DNA of 40,510 bases from Mycobacterium colombiense (GTDB lineage Bacteria > Actinomycetota > Actinomycetes > Mycobacteriales > Mycobacteriaceae): the NCBI RefSeq assembly GCF_001665835.1, contig NZ_LZSX01000103.1, positions 1-40,510 of the forward strand. The letters run 5' to 3'. Position numbers and translations under genes: made by a program. The notes below the pieces were generated by a model. That model was given only the letters and a program-made list of their open reading frames with translations, had not been told where the DNA came from and made no database searches. Each line of letters opens with the position of its first letter. The stretch's first letter is position 1. Shown here piece by piece: positions 31,465 to 39,973 of this stretch.

Positions 31465-31930
31465 CCCCGACCGCGCGGAACACGTAGTCCGGCGGCATGT
31501 CGAACGCCAGCGACCGCCGGGGCAGGCCGCTGAGCACATCGTCGGGAATGGCGACCTTGTAGTGCAGCGACAGCTCGCCGCTGAACTTCTCGTCGACCCG
31601 GGACACGTCGACGTCGACCTGGAGTCCGGTCGACGAGATCTCCACCTGCGCCGCGCCGGTCTGCGGCGAATTCCACCGCACGTTGACGGTCGGGCCGGCC
31701 AGCCGGGGCAGCATCGACAGCGTCGCCAGCACCCGCTCCGAGGTGAAGACCAGCGAGCCGGTGTAGCTGGCCACGCTGTGCGGCAGCCGCACGCCGGGGA
31801 TGGTGCCGCTGAATCGCCGGGTCACGGCGACGTAGTCGGCGAGGTAGGTGAGGCCCTCCGACTCGAGCTGCGCGTGCAGCTCGTCGGGCAGCTTGCCGAT
31901 GCCGAACAACCTACGGACGAAGACGGCCAT
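31448..31930 (-). CDS. Conserved hypothetical protein, Rv0307c-like
   Basis: 160 residues from the ATG at 31930, the same length as I recall for Rv0307c; an upstream ATG at 31975 adds a low-complexity stretch. The protein is beta-rich, without signal peptide or transmembrane helix, and ends 'MPPDYVFRAVGVTYSP'. I see no catalytic motif. It converges with the small membrane protein gene and diverges from the PAP2 gene. Confidence 0.82.
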   Translation of the reverse strand: MAVFVRRLFGIGKLPDELHAQLESEGLTYLADYVAVTRRFSGTIPGVRLPHSVASYTGSLVFTSERVLATLSMLPRLAGPTVNVRWNSPQTGAAQVEISSTGLQVDVDVSRVDEKFSGELSLHYKVAIPDDVLSGLPRRSLAFDMPPDYVFRAVGVTYSP

Positions 31931-32010
31931 ATCGACAGTATGACCGCGCGAGCGGCCCCGTGGGGCGGGCCGCACGGTGTCACCGGCGACGCTGCTGGTA
32001 TCGGTTGGTT

Positions 32011-32688
32011 ATGACTCGCCCCAGGACGGCGGTGGCCGTGTGGTTCGCGGTGTTGGCTGCCGCCGTGTACGCGGTGATGTGGGCGGGCTATTGCCGGCAC
32101 TGGACCTGGTTGTACCGGATGGATTGGTCGTTGCTGAACGCGGCCCGCGACGTCGCGCTCAAACACCCGCTGTGGCTGCGGTTTTGGGAAGGTGTGTCGT
32201 ATGCGCTGGGCCCGGTTCCGATGTCCGCGCTGGGCCTTGCGATGACGGTGTTGGCCCTGGTGATGCGCAATCTGCGGGCCGCGCTGGTGCTGGTCCTGGC
32301 GTGCGGGCCGCTCAACGAATTCGCGACCGCCGCGGCCAAGGCCCTGGTCAACCGGCCGCGTCCGGCGACCATGCTGGTCGCCGCGCCGTCCACCTCGTTC
32401 CCGTCCGGGCATGCGCTGGAGGCGATGGCGGCCCTGCTCGCCGTGTTGTGCTTTCTCTTTCCGATGATGAACCGGTTGATCCGCCGCATCGCGGCCGCGG
32501 TGGTGACGGTGTCGCTGCTGGCGGTCGGCGTCTCCCGGGTGGCGCTGAACGTGCACTACCCGTCCGACGTGCTGGCCGGCTGGTCGCTGGGATACCTGTA
32601 TTTCCTGTTGTGTCTCTTGATTTTTCGTCCCTCGGTCGGGCCATCCGCCAGCCCGCGGCGCGCGTCAGAAACCGCCACCGCGCCATAA
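32011..32688 (+). CDS. PAP2-superfamily membrane phosphatase, Rv0308-like
   Basis: 225 residues with about five or six transmembrane helices and all three PAP2 signature motifs: K110-x6-RP (KALVNRPRP), PSGH at 131-134 and SR-x5-H-x3-D (Ser175, His182, Asp186). It is therefore probably active on a lipid phosphate such as phosphatidate or polyprenyl pyrophosphate at the outer face of the membrane. I chose the ATG at 32011; the frame continues upstream but with an unlikely Arg/Cys-rich extension. No clear ribosome site. Confidence 0.9.
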   Translation: MTRPRTAVAVWFAVLAAAVYAVMWAGYCRHWTWLYRMDWSLLNAARDVALKHPLWLRFWEGVSYALGPVPMSALGLAMTVLALVMRNLRAALVLVLACGPLNEFATAAAKALVNRPRPATMLVAAPSTSFPSGHALEAMAALLAVLCFLFPMMNRLIRRIAAAVVTVSLLAVGVSRVALNVHYPSDVLAGWSLGYLYFLLCLLIFRPSVGPSASPRRASETATAP

Positions 32689-32778
32689 CAACGCTGTCCC
32701 AGTGGACATTTGGTCACGGCGCGGTGACCTAACTGGGGCTAAAGCTTTACTTGACCCTGAGGATGTGGACGTTTGACG

Positions 32779-33447
32779 ATGGAGTGCATGCACCGACTGC
32801 TCACTTCACTGTGCGCCGCGGCATGCGTAATTTTCGCCTCGGTGGTGCTGGCGCCGATCAGTGCCGCCGCCGGCGCTCCCTGGTTCGCGAACGCGGTTGG
32901 CAATGCGACCCAGGTGGTTTCGGTGGTGAGCACCGGCGGTTCCAACGCGACCATGGAGATCTTCCAGCGCAGCGGCACCGGCTGGCAGTCGCTGCGGTCC
33001 AACATTCCCACCCACGTCGGTTCGGCGGGCATGGCGCCGCAGGCCAAGAGCGGCGTTCCGGCCACCCCGATGGGCGTGTACAGCCTTGATTCCGCGTTCG
33101 GGACGGCGCCGAATCCCGGTACCGGGCTGCCGTACACCCAGGTTTCCGGTGCCAACTACTGGTGGAGCGGCGACGACCACAGTCCCACGTTCAACTCCAT
33201 GCAGGTGTGCCAGAAGGCGCAGTGCCCGTTCAACACCGGCGACAGCGAGAACCTGCAGATCCCGCAGTACAAGCACGCCGTCGTGATGGGCGTCAACAAG
33301 AACAAGACTCCGGGTGGGGGAGCCGCGTTCTTCTTCCACACCACCGACGGGAAACCCACCGAGGGCTGCGTGGCGGTCGACGACGCTCAGCTGGTGTCGA
33401 TCATGAAATGGCTGCGGCCCGGCGCGGTCATCGCCATCACCAAGTAG
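32779..33447 (+). CDS. Secreted L,D-transpeptidase-fold protein, Rv0309-like
   Basis: About 222 residues. A signal peptide ends near 'SAAAGAPW', followed by a YkuD-like domain with the catalytic-type motif H187...TEGC197 ('HTTDGKPTEGCVAVDD'). It may cross-link peptidoglycan or act on other wall substrates, but its motif departs from the classical SHGCxR. The start could be TTG 32773, ATG 32779 or ATG 32788; GAGG at 32759-32762 best fits the first. It is immediately downstream of the PAP2 gene, which also acts at the envelope. Confidence 0.87.
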   Translation: MECMHRLLTSLCAAACVIFASVVLAPISAAAGAPWFANAVGNATQVVSVVSTGGSNATMEIFQRSGTGWQSLRSNIPTHVGSAGMAPQAKSGVPATPMGVYSLDSAFGTAPNPGTGLPYTQVSGANYWWSGDDHSPTFNSMQVCQKAQCPFNTGDSENLQIPQYKHAVVMGVNKNKTPGGGAAFFFHTTDGKPTEGCVAVDDAQLVSIMKWLRPGAVIAITK

Positions 33448-33450
33448 CCG

Positions 33451-33927
33451 TCAGTTGGCGGCGATGGCGCGGCCGGGTTTGAGGGTGAAGTTCAGGCCCT
33501 CCAAAGACATTGTGGCGTCGTAGGTTCGGTCGTATCCGGTGCCGCTGATCTTCCAGCCGGCATCGGTGCGACGGTAGGTGTCGCGGTAGAAGGCCGCGCC
33601 GATCAACATGAAGTTGAAGTCGGCGACCATCACCCGGTCCTGCAGATACCAACTGCCCGTTGCGGTGTCGCCGTCGACGGTGATGTCCGGATGCGTGACG
33701 CGGTGCTCGGTGATGACGTTCGCGGGCAGCGATGTCCGCATGTACTCCACCAGGTCGGCCCGGTTGGTGAAGTGCAGCTCGTTGCCGATCGACGGCCCGT
33801 AGTCGGCCTTGATGTCCTCGGCCAGGGTGTCGGTGAAGTCGTCCCAATGCTTGGTGTCCAGCGCGCGCAGATACCGGTATTTGACTTGCTTGATCGCTTC
33901 GATATCGGCGAGATCGTCGAGGGTCAT
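33451..33927 (-). CDS. NTF2-like (SnoaL-type) protein, Rv0310c-like
   Basis: 158 residues from the ATG at 33927, 4 bp after the stop of the upstream TetR gene; a longer form from 33969 would overlap that gene. The fold is that of the SnoaL/NTF2 superfamily: an N-terminal helix 'DIEAIKQVKYRYLRALDTKHWDDF', then 'ADYGPSIGNE' and 'ITEHRVTHPDITVDGDTATGSWYLQD'. Members act as small-molecule isomerases, dehydratases or binding domains; the substrate is unknown. It is likely co-transcribed with the TetR gene. Confidence 0.87.
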   Translation of the reverse strand: MTLDDLADIEAIKQVKYRYLRALDTKHWDDFTDTLAEDIKADYGPSIGNELHFTNRADLVEYMRTSLPANVITEHRVTHPDITVDGDTATGSWYLQDRVMVADFNFMLIGAAFYRDTYRRTDAGWKISGTGYDRTYDATMSLEGLNFTLKPGRAIAAN

Positions 33928-33931
33928 CAGG

Positions 33932-34552
33932 TCATTGCAGCACACGGGTGACCATGTCGACGAGGGCACGTCGTTCCAGGCTCCAATCGATGGCGGTGCC
34001 GGTCACCATCTGCGCCAGTACCACACCGCGCAGCGTGGCCCAAATGACCTCGGCCACACCGGCATGCGCGGGATCGGTGGTGATCAGTCGCCCCAGCTGG
34101 CCGACCGCGGAGTTCATGTCGAGCAGGTGGCGCCGCGACGACGGGTCCGGGCCGCCGCGGGTCTCCCGCAGGATTTCGAAGGCGGCCATCGACGTCGGGC
34201 TGCTGTAGCAGCTCCAGGCGGTGTCGACGACGACCTCGATCCGTTCGCGCAGCGGCAGCTCGCTGACGTCGGCCGACGACAGGCTGTCCACCAGCCGGGC
34301 CACCCCGTCGTCCACCACGGCCATCAGCAGGCCGTTGCGATCCCCGAAGTGGTACTGGATGACCCCCCAGGTCACGCCGGCGCGTTCGGCCACGTGCTTG
34401 GCGGTGGCGGTGGAGAATCCCTCCTCCACGATGCAGCGGACCGTCTCATCGATGATCTTCGCCCGGGTGTCATCGCCGCGCTTGCGTGGCGCGGTGGTTC
34501 GCCGGGTGGGGCCAACCGGGCGATCGGGGGTCTGGCCAGCGACGATGGACAT
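33932..34552 (-). CDS. TetR-family transcriptional regulator
   Basis: 206 residues from the ATG at 34552; the frame extends upstream but into the next gene's promoter. The N-terminal helix-turn-helix is clear ('GFSTATAKHVAERAGVTWGVIQYHFGDRNGLL'), and the C-terminal ligand-binding domain is helical. It is divergent from the Rv0311-like gene, and a palindromic AT-rich operator candidate lies between them, overlapping both promoters. The NTF2-like gene 4 bp downstream is probably in the same operon. A possible -10 (TATAAA) seven bases before the ATG suggests a leaderless transcript. Confidence 0.9.
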   Translation of the reverse strand: MSIVAGQTPDRPVGPTRRTTAPRKRGDDTRAKIIDETVRCIVEEGFSTATAKHVAERAGVTWGVIQYHFGDRNGLLMAVVDDGVARLVDSLSSADVSELPLRERIEVVVDTAWSCYSSPTSMAAFEILRETRGGPDPSSRRHLLDMNSAVGQLGRLITTDPAHAGVAEVIWATLRGVVLAQMVTGTAIDWSLERRALVDMVTRVLQ

Positions 34553-34554
34553 TA

Positions 34555-34584
34555 TTGACTTTATAACATAGTCGAGTCTATTTT
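34555..34584 (+). promoter_or_regulatory. Divergent promoter with TetR operator candidate
   Basis: TTGACT (34555-34560), an 18-bp spacer and TATTTT (34579-34584) form a strong sigma-A-type promoter whose start would fall on the GTG at 34591. The imperfect palindrome GACTTTATAACATAGTC (34557-34573) sits in the spacer and also over the minus-strand tetR promoter. The region is strikingly AT-rich. Repression of both genes by the TetR protein is inferred. Confidence 0.6.
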
Positions 34585-34590
34585 TGGGGC

Positions 34591-35820
34591 GTGAGCAGCC
34601 CCTCGCGATACGCGCAATTGTCCCGTGACGAACTCGTCGTCCTGGTTCCCGAACTGCTGCTGATCGGGCAGCTGATCGACCGGTCCGGGATGGCTTGGTG
34701 CATCTCCTCATTCGGCCGCGACGAGATGGTGCAGATCGCCATCGAGGAGTGGGCGGGCGCCAGCCCGATCTACACCCGGCGCATGCAGAAGGCGCTGAAC
34801 TATGAGGGCAACGACGTGCTGACGATCTTCAAGGGTCTGCAGCTCGACATCGGTGCCCCACCGCAATTCATGGATTTCCGGTACACGGTGCACGACCGCT
34901 GGCACGGCGAATTCCACCTCGACCACTGCGGCGCCCTGCTCGATGTCGAGCCGATGGGCGAGCAGTACGTATTCGGCATGTGCCACACCATCGAGGACCC
35001 GACCTTCGACGCCACCGCGATTGCGACCAACCCGCGCGCCCAGGTGCGCCCCATTCATCGCCCGCCGCGGACGCCCGCGGACCGGCATCCGCACTGCGCG
35101 TGGACCGTCATCATCGACGAGTCCTACCCCGAGGCGCAGAGCATCCCGGCCCTGGACATCGTGAGTCAAACCCGGGCTGCGACATGGGAACTCGACCCCA
35201 TCGACCCCTCCGACGAGGGAGAGGCGGATTACTCCGGGCCGTTGCTGTCCGACTTCGACTTCGCCGCCTTCTCCCATTCGGCGCTGGTCCGGATGGCCGA
35301 CGAGGTGTGCCTGCAGATGCACCTGCTGTACCTGTCGTTCGCGATCGCGGTGCGGGCGCGTGCCGCCAACGACGACGAGGCGGTCGGCGTGTGCACCCGT
35401 GGCCTGATCGGCATCGCGGGCTTGGCCGCCGAGCGCATTCACCGCGCACTGAAGCTTCCGGGCGGCACCGAAGGCGTGCTGCGCGTCCTGGAGTTGCACC
35501 CGCTGCTCAACCCCGCGGGCTACGTTGTGGCCGAGACGGAATCGAACCGGCTGCACGTCCACCCGTCGCCGGCGCATGACGACAAATCCTGGATCTCGCT
35601 GTGCTCGCCGGAATCCGTGCAGCCGCTCCAGGCGATCGCCACCGCGGTGGAACCGCGCATCGAGGTTCGAGTTAGCGGTACGGCCGCCGACTGGACGGCC
35701 GAACTGGTCGAAACCGACACTCCGACCGAGGAACTGCCAGAGGTTTCGGTGGTCAGAGTCAGCGGGGGAGCGACATTTCAGTTCGAACCCAGGCGTTCGC
35801 TGCCGCTGACGGTGTTGTAA
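34591..35820 (+). CDS. Conserved hypothetical protein, Rv0311-like, His/Cys-rich centre
   Basis: 409 residues, the length I recall for Rv0311. It has no signal peptide or transmembrane helix. A conserved-looking centre contains 'HDRWHGEFHLDHCGALLDVEPMG' and 'MCHTIEDPTFD', with four His and two Cys that could bind metal or a cofactor. No enzyme family was recognised. GTG 34591 lies six bases after a -10 element and lacks a ribosome site, so the mRNA is probably leaderless. It is divergent from the TetR gene, which likely controls it. Confidence 0.88.
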   Translation: MSSPSRYAQLSRDELVVLVPELLLIGQLIDRSGMAWCISSFGRDEMVQIAIEEWAGASPIYTRRMQKALNYEGNDVLTIFKGLQLDIGAPPQFMDFRYTVHDRWHGEFHLDHCGALLDVEPMGEQYVFGMCHTIEDPTFDATAIATNPRAQVRPIHRPPRTPADRHPHCAWTVIIDESYPEAQSIPALDIVSQTRAATWELDPIDPSDEGEADYSGPLLSDFDFAAFSHSALVRMADEVCLQMHLLYLSFAIAVRARAANDDEAVGVCTRGLIGIAGLAAERIHRALKLPGGTEGVLRVLELHPLLNPAGYVVAETESNRLHVHPSPAHDDKSWISLCSPESVQPLQAIATAVEPRIEVRVSGTAADWTAELVETDTPTEELPEVSVVRVSGGATFQFEPRRSLPLTVL

Positions 35821-35973
35821 CACAACGCTTTTTGTCAAGGGGTTTTCGGTACCGCTTCGGTGACGCAAGCGCATCGAGCGGATACCAATGACATTGCGAA
35901 GCATCGGCTTTCCGCGTGTCCGCGGCTATCGTTAACGCTGGCCATCGACCCCTATAGACGAGGTTTTCGCTCT

Positions 35974-37926
35974 ATGTACGACCCACTCGGGTTGTCGATC
36001 GGGACCACGAACCTGGTCGCTGCGCGTAATGGAAGCCCACCGGTTAGCCGCCGGTCCGTGCTCACCCTTTATCCGCACTGTGCCCCGAAAATCGGTGCAC
36101 CCGAAGAGAACCCGTACCTAGCCGAGCCTGGCGTACCGATGAAGGGCTTTATCGAGCGCATCGGTGATTCCGTCGCGCTGGTGTCACCCGACGGTTCCGC
36201 GCACGATCCGGAGCTGCTGACGGTGGAGGCGCTGGACGCGATGGTGCTTGCCGCCGGTGCGGATGCGGCGTGCTCGGAAATTTCCATCGCCGTGCCGGCG
36301 CATTGGAAACCCGCGACGGTACAGGCGTTGCGGGACGCCCTGCGAACACATCTGGGCTTCGTGCGAAGCGGTATGGCGCCGCGGCTGATCTCGGACGCGA
36401 TCGCGTCGCTGACCGCGGTGAAGTCCGAGCTCGGTCTGCCCGACGAGGGCGTGGTGGGGTTGCTCGACTTCGGCGGCAGCGGCACGTCGGCCACCTTGGT
36501 CAATGTCGCGGGGGACTTTGAACTCATCAGCCCCACATTGCGTTACGCGGCGTTGTCCGGCGACGAGATCGACCAGGAGTTGCAGCTGCGTGCCTTCGAC
36601 GAGTTGGGTCATGGCAGCGGCCTCGACCCGGCCAGCACTGCCGGCGTCGGACAGCTCATCGAACTCAGGGAGCAATGCCGCACGGCCAAGGAGCGGCTTT
36701 CGACCGAGATGGCCACCGACATCACCGCGGTGCTGGGCGGGCGCAGTTGCAGCCTGACATTGACGCAGGACGGCCTCGAAGACCTGATCCAGGACCGGCT
36801 GACCGGTTTCATCTACGCCTTCGACGACATGCTGGTGCATTACCGCAAGAGCTGGTCGGATCTTGCCGCGGTGGTCACGGTCGGGGGAGGCGCACGCATT
36901 CCTCTTGTCACCGAACGGCTTTCGATGCACGGCCGCACGCCGATCCTGACGCCGTCGCAACCGGCCCTGGCCGCGGCCAGCGGGGCGCTGATCCTGGCCT
37001 CGCGCGGCGGCGAGCTGGATCTGCGCACCCGGACGTCGATAGGGCTGCTCGCTTCGGCCGACGCGAGCGGTGATGTCGTCGACCTGGGCGCCGGCGATGT
37101 TTTGGTGATCGACGACGAGGCATTGACCGATCGCGAATTGGCTTGGTCGCAGACCGAATACCCCGGCGATCTGCGGATGCGCTTCGGCGGCGAAACCTAC
37201 GACGAGGACGGTCCGGCCGGCTGGTCCATGCGGCTCAACGTCATCGAACCGCCGCGGGAACGCCGGCCCCGCCTGCTGCGCCTCCGGTTCTCCCAGTTGG
37301 TCATCGGCATGTCGGCCGTGATCGCCATGACAGCGATCGGCGGGGTGGCCTACACGCTGACCGGGATTGAAAACCGTCCGGCCCCGCCACCGCCCTCCGT
37401 CGCGCCGCTGCCGGCGCCGCCGGCCAACTCCGTGGCGCCGCGTCCGGCGGCACCGCCACCGCCCACCGCGGTACCGCCGCCCCCGCCGCCAAGCGCGCAA
37501 CCCATCCCCCGCCCGGCCCCGCCGCCCCCCCCCCCGCCGTCGCCGGCGCCGCCGCCGCCGCCGGTGGTGATCACCACCGTGCCGCCCGCGCCCGTCTACA
37601 CCCCGAGGCGCACGGCGCCGCCGACTACCGCGCCGCCGCAACCGACGATCACCACAACGGTTCCGCCGCCACCGATGGAAACCACCACGCCACCGCCACC
37701 GCCACCGCCGCCGACCACCACCAGCACGACGGTGCCGATGACGACGGAGTGGATCCGCGTTCCGCTGCTGCCGATACCGATTCCGGTGCCGGTTCCCCAG
37801 CAGCAGGCCCCTGCGACTCCGCAATACCCGCAATATCAGCAGTATCCGGGAAATCAGTATCCGGGGAATCAGTATCCGCAGTATCCGGGGAACTCGCAGA
37901 ATCCGTTCCTCGGGCCGGGTTATTAG
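35974..37926 (+). CDS. Membrane protein with Hsp70/actin-like head and Pro/Thr-rich tail, Rv0312-like
   Basis: 650 residues from the ATG at 35974; the frame opens at 35860 but homology to actin-like ATPases starts at 'YDPLGLSIGTTNLVAARNG'. All three nucleotide-binding motifs are visible: phosphate-1 'SIGTTN' (about 7-12), phosphate-2 'LLDFGGSGTSATLV' (about 161-174) and adenosine 'VVTVGGGARIPLV' (about 300-312). One transmembrane helix lies at about 443-465, then some 170 residues of Pro/Thr-rich sequence and a tail of tandem Gln-Tyr-Pro-(Gly-Asn) units. The head should be cytosolic and the tail outside the membrane. A C11 tract lies in the Pro-rich part. Function unknown. Confidence 0.9.
   Translation: MYDPLGLSIGTTNLVAARNGSPPVSRRSVLTLYPHCAPKIGAPEENPYLAEPGVPMKGFIERIGDSVALVSPDGSAHDPELLTVEALDAMVLAAGADAACSEISIAVPAHWKPATVQALRDALRTHLGFVRSGMAPRLISDAIASLTAVKSELGLPDEGVVGLLDFGGSGTSATLVNVAGDFELISPTLRYAALSGDEIDQELQLRAFDELGHGSGLDPASTAGVGQLIELREQCRTAKERLSTEMATDITAVLGGRSCSLTLTQDGLEDLIQDRLTGFIYAFDDMLVHYRKSWSDLAAVVTVGGGARIPLVTERLSMHGRTPILTPSQPALAAASGALILASRGGELDLRTRTSIGLLASADASGDVVDLGAGDVLVIDDEALTDRELAWSQTEYPGDLRMRFGGETYDEDGPAGWSMRLNVIEPPRERRPRLLRLRFSQLVIGMSAVIAMTAIGGVAYTLTGIENRPAPPPPSVAPLPAPPANSVAPRPAAPPPPTAVPPPPPPSAQPIPRPAPPPPPPPSPAPPPPPVVITTVPPAPVYTPRRTAPPTTAPPQPTITTTVPPPPMETTTPPPPPPPPTTTSTTVPMTTEWIRVPLLPIPIPVPVPQQQAPATPQYPQYQQYPGNQYPGNQYPQYPGNSQNPFLGPGY
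37525..37535 (+). repeat. C11 homopolymer inside the Pro-rich coding region
   Basis: Eleven consecutive C residues encode part of a poly-Pro stretch. A gain or loss of one C would shift the frame about 130 codons before the end and remove the repeat tail. It could be a slippage site or a place where sequencing fails; the frame is intact as given. Confidence 0.8.
37829..37893 (+). repeat. Tandem Tyr-Pro-Gly-Asn-Gln coding repeats
   Basis: Imperfect repeats of a 15-bp unit around CAGTATCCGGGGAAT encode Q-Y-P-G-N style pentapeptides at the C-terminus of the Rv0312-like protein. Copy number may vary between strains. Confidence 0.7.
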
Positions 37927-38057
37927 CGTCGTTCCTGCGTACGCACACCTCCTGCGCGCCTAGCCGCACGCGCGTAACGTTTAAGTCACCAAGTTCCGTC
38001 GGGTTCATCCCGTCATGCCCTCGCGAAGGGCGTTGAAAAAGACCTTGGAGGCGTTAC

Positions 38058-39506
38058 GTGGACATCGTGCTTGGGGTGTCGATGGCTCCCAGGACAGTCC
38101 GCCTGGTAGCGATCGAAGGCCAAAATGCTGACGGCGTGACCGTCGAACAAGAAGAGTTCGCGGTTAGGGCCGGAGGGAATTCGGCCGCCGCCGCGGTCGA
38201 TCAGGTGATCGACGCGATCATCGGCAGCCGCGAAGGCGTGTTAGAGGGCGGTCACGCGTTGGCCTCGACCGGGGTCACCTGGAGTGATCCCGCCGGCGTC
38301 GGCGCGCTACGGGAGGCGATCGCAGCCCACGATCTCGGCGGCGTGATGTTGGTCGCACCGTTGCTCGCCGCGGCCGCGCTGGCACAGACCGTGGGCTACG
38401 CGCTCGGCTACGAGCGCCTCGCGATGTTGTTCGTCGAGCCCGCGAACGCGACGCTGGCCGTGGTCGACGTCGCCGATGGCTCCATCGTCGACCTGCACCG
38501 GCGCCAGACCGGCGACGGTCGCGCGGGAGGCCTGGCCGCGGAACTGGCGACGATGGTCGCCGGTCTGGACGCGCGCGGGTCCCGGGCCGACGGTGTGTTC
38601 CTGATCGGCTGCGGAACCGACATCGTGGCGCTGAAGTCCACGCTCGAGGCGGCAACCTCACTCCCGGTCACCGGGCCCGAGGAGCCGGACATGGCTCTGG
38701 CCCGCGGGGCGGCGCTGGCGTCGGCGAACGCCCCGCTGTTCGCGTCGTCGACGGCGGCTCTGGCCTACGCGCTGGACCCGGGCACCGGAGAGCTGAGCCC
38801 GCCCGCGATCAGCCCGACCTACCTGGACGTCTGGGACGACGCCGACTTCGGCACCGACGCCCGGGCGTACAGCGCCGTCCCGGACGAGGACGAGAAGCCC
38901 CCGCGCCGGCCCTGGTCCATGCTGCTGGCCGGTAGCGCCCTGGCCGCCATCGTCGCCGCGGTAGGCGGGGTGGTGCTGGTGACGTTGACGTCGGATCGCC
39001 CGGGGTCCGACGGTCGGCACAATTCGGGTGTCAGCGTCGCCACGCCGAGAGTCCAGCTGCCGGCGCCGCCGCCGAGCAACCCGCCGCAGGCGCCACCGCC
39101 GAGCAACCCGCCGGAGGCGCAGCTGCCGGCTCCGAGCCCCGCGCCGTCGCCCGCACCCGCGCCCAGCCCGTCGGAGGTGGCCGCCCCTGCCCCCGCGCCG
39201 TCGCCGGTGCAGCAGCCCGCTCCGAAGACCCCGGTCACGCAGCCGCCCGCGGCCCCGGTCTATCGCGCCCCGACCCGGCAGGCACCGCAGTACACGGCGC
39301 CGCCCGTCCGAGAGGCGCCCCCACCGGTCCAAGAGGCGGCGCCCCCGCCGGCCGCGGCACCCGTACCCCCGCCGGCCGCACCGGCGCCTGCGCCTCCGCC
39401 GGCCGCACCGCAGCTGCCCCGTCAGCCACCGGTGACGATGTACCTGCACTTCCCATTCGTCACGGTGCCGATTCCGATCAACCCGCCGCCGCCGCCCGGT
39501 CAGTAA
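38058..39506 (+). CDS. Second membrane-anchored protein with degenerate actin-like head and Pro-rich tail
   Basis: 482 residues from a GTG with GGAG seven bases upstream. The head (about 1-250) begins 'MDIVLGVSMAPRTVRLVAIEG' and contains 'MLFVEPANATLAVVDV' and 'GVFLIGCGTDIVALKSTLEAATSLPV', positions where actin-like proteins carry phosphate and adenosine motifs, but the Gly-rich motifs are degraded. A transmembrane helix at about 288-310 precedes a Pro/Ala-rich tail ending 'LHFPFVTVPIPINPPPPPGQ', similar to 'VPLLPIPIPVPVPQ' in the upstream protein. It looks like a divergent tandem duplicate, possibly without ATPase activity. Function unknown. Confidence 0.87.
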   Translation: MDIVLGVSMAPRTVRLVAIEGQNADGVTVEQEEFAVRAGGNSAAAAVDQVIDAIIGSREGVLEGGHALASTGVTWSDPAGVGALREAIAAHDLGGVMLVAPLLAAAALAQTVGYALGYERLAMLFVEPANATLAVVDVADGSIVDLHRRQTGDGRAGGLAAELATMVAGLDARGSRADGVFLIGCGTDIVALKSTLEAATSLPVTGPEEPDMALARGAALASANAPLFASSTAALAYALDPGTGELSPPAISPTYLDVWDDADFGTDARAYSAVPDEDEKPPRRPWSMLLAGSALAAIVAAVGGVVLVTLTSDRPGSDGRHNSGVSVATPRVQLPAPPPSNPPQAPPPSNPPEAQLPAPSPAPSPAPAPSPSEVAAPAPAPSPVQQPAPKTPVTQPPAAPVYRAPTRQAPQYTAPPVREAPPPVQEAAPPPAAAPVPPPAAPAPAPPPAAPQLPRQPPVTMYLHFPFVTVPIPINPPPPPGQ

Positions 39507-39572
39507 GCACGTGGCAAACGCTGCCGACTGAGCGCACACTGGCAGTTAGGGCACGAGCGCCAAGGAGGTCGC

Positions 39573-39959
39573 GTGGGCGAGCACAGTGGATTCGGATTCG
39601 ACCCCGACGAGTTCGATCGAATGATCCGAGAGGGCAGCGAAGGGCTGCGCGACGTGTTCGAGCGGGTCAGCAAGTTCGTGGCCGCTCCCGGTGGCCGGGC
39701 GGGCTGGTCCGCCGTTTTCGAAGACCTGTCGCGACGCCCGCGCGGTGCTCCGGAAACCGCCGGCGAGGCGGGTGAGGGTGTGTGGGCCATCTACACGGTT
39801 GACGCCAGCGGCGGCGCGCGCGTCGAACAGGTCTATGCGACCGAACTCGACGCACTGCGGGCGAACAAGGAGAACGTCGACCCCAAACGCAGGGTGCGTT
39901 TCCTGCCCTATGGCATCGCGGTCAGCGTCCTGGACCACGACGCCGAAGAGCCTGCATAG
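39573..39959 (+). CDS. Conserved small cytosolic protein, Rv0313-like
   Basis: 128 residues, the length I recall for Rv0313, from a GTG with AAGGAGG about 5 bases upstream. An acidic helical N-terminus 'DPDEFDRMIREGSEGLRDVFERVSKFV' is followed by a small beta domain ('GVWAIYTVDASGGARVEQVYATELDALRANKE...VRFLPYGIAVSVLD'). No catalytic motif. It is 66 bp after the Pro-rich membrane protein gene in the same direction and may be its partner. It converges with the next gene, 14 bp away. Confidence 0.85.
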   Translation: MGEHSGFGFDPDEFDRMIREGSEGLRDVFERVSKFVAAPGGRAGWSAVFEDLSRRPRGAPETAGEAGEGVWAIYTVDASGGARVEQVYATELDALRANKENVDPKRRVRFLPYGIAVSVLDHDAEEPA

Positions 39960-39973
39960 CAGCCGTTTTCGGC

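Noticed and set aside
37380..37800. Possible CRISPR or satellite array in the repetitive GC-rich stretch
   Set aside because: The repeats are codon-level Pro/Thr repeats within an intact reading frame; no spacers.
36184..37833. 549-codon antisense frame across the Rv0312-like gene
   Set aside because: Arg/Gly-rich low-complexity shadow of the Pro-rich coding strand.
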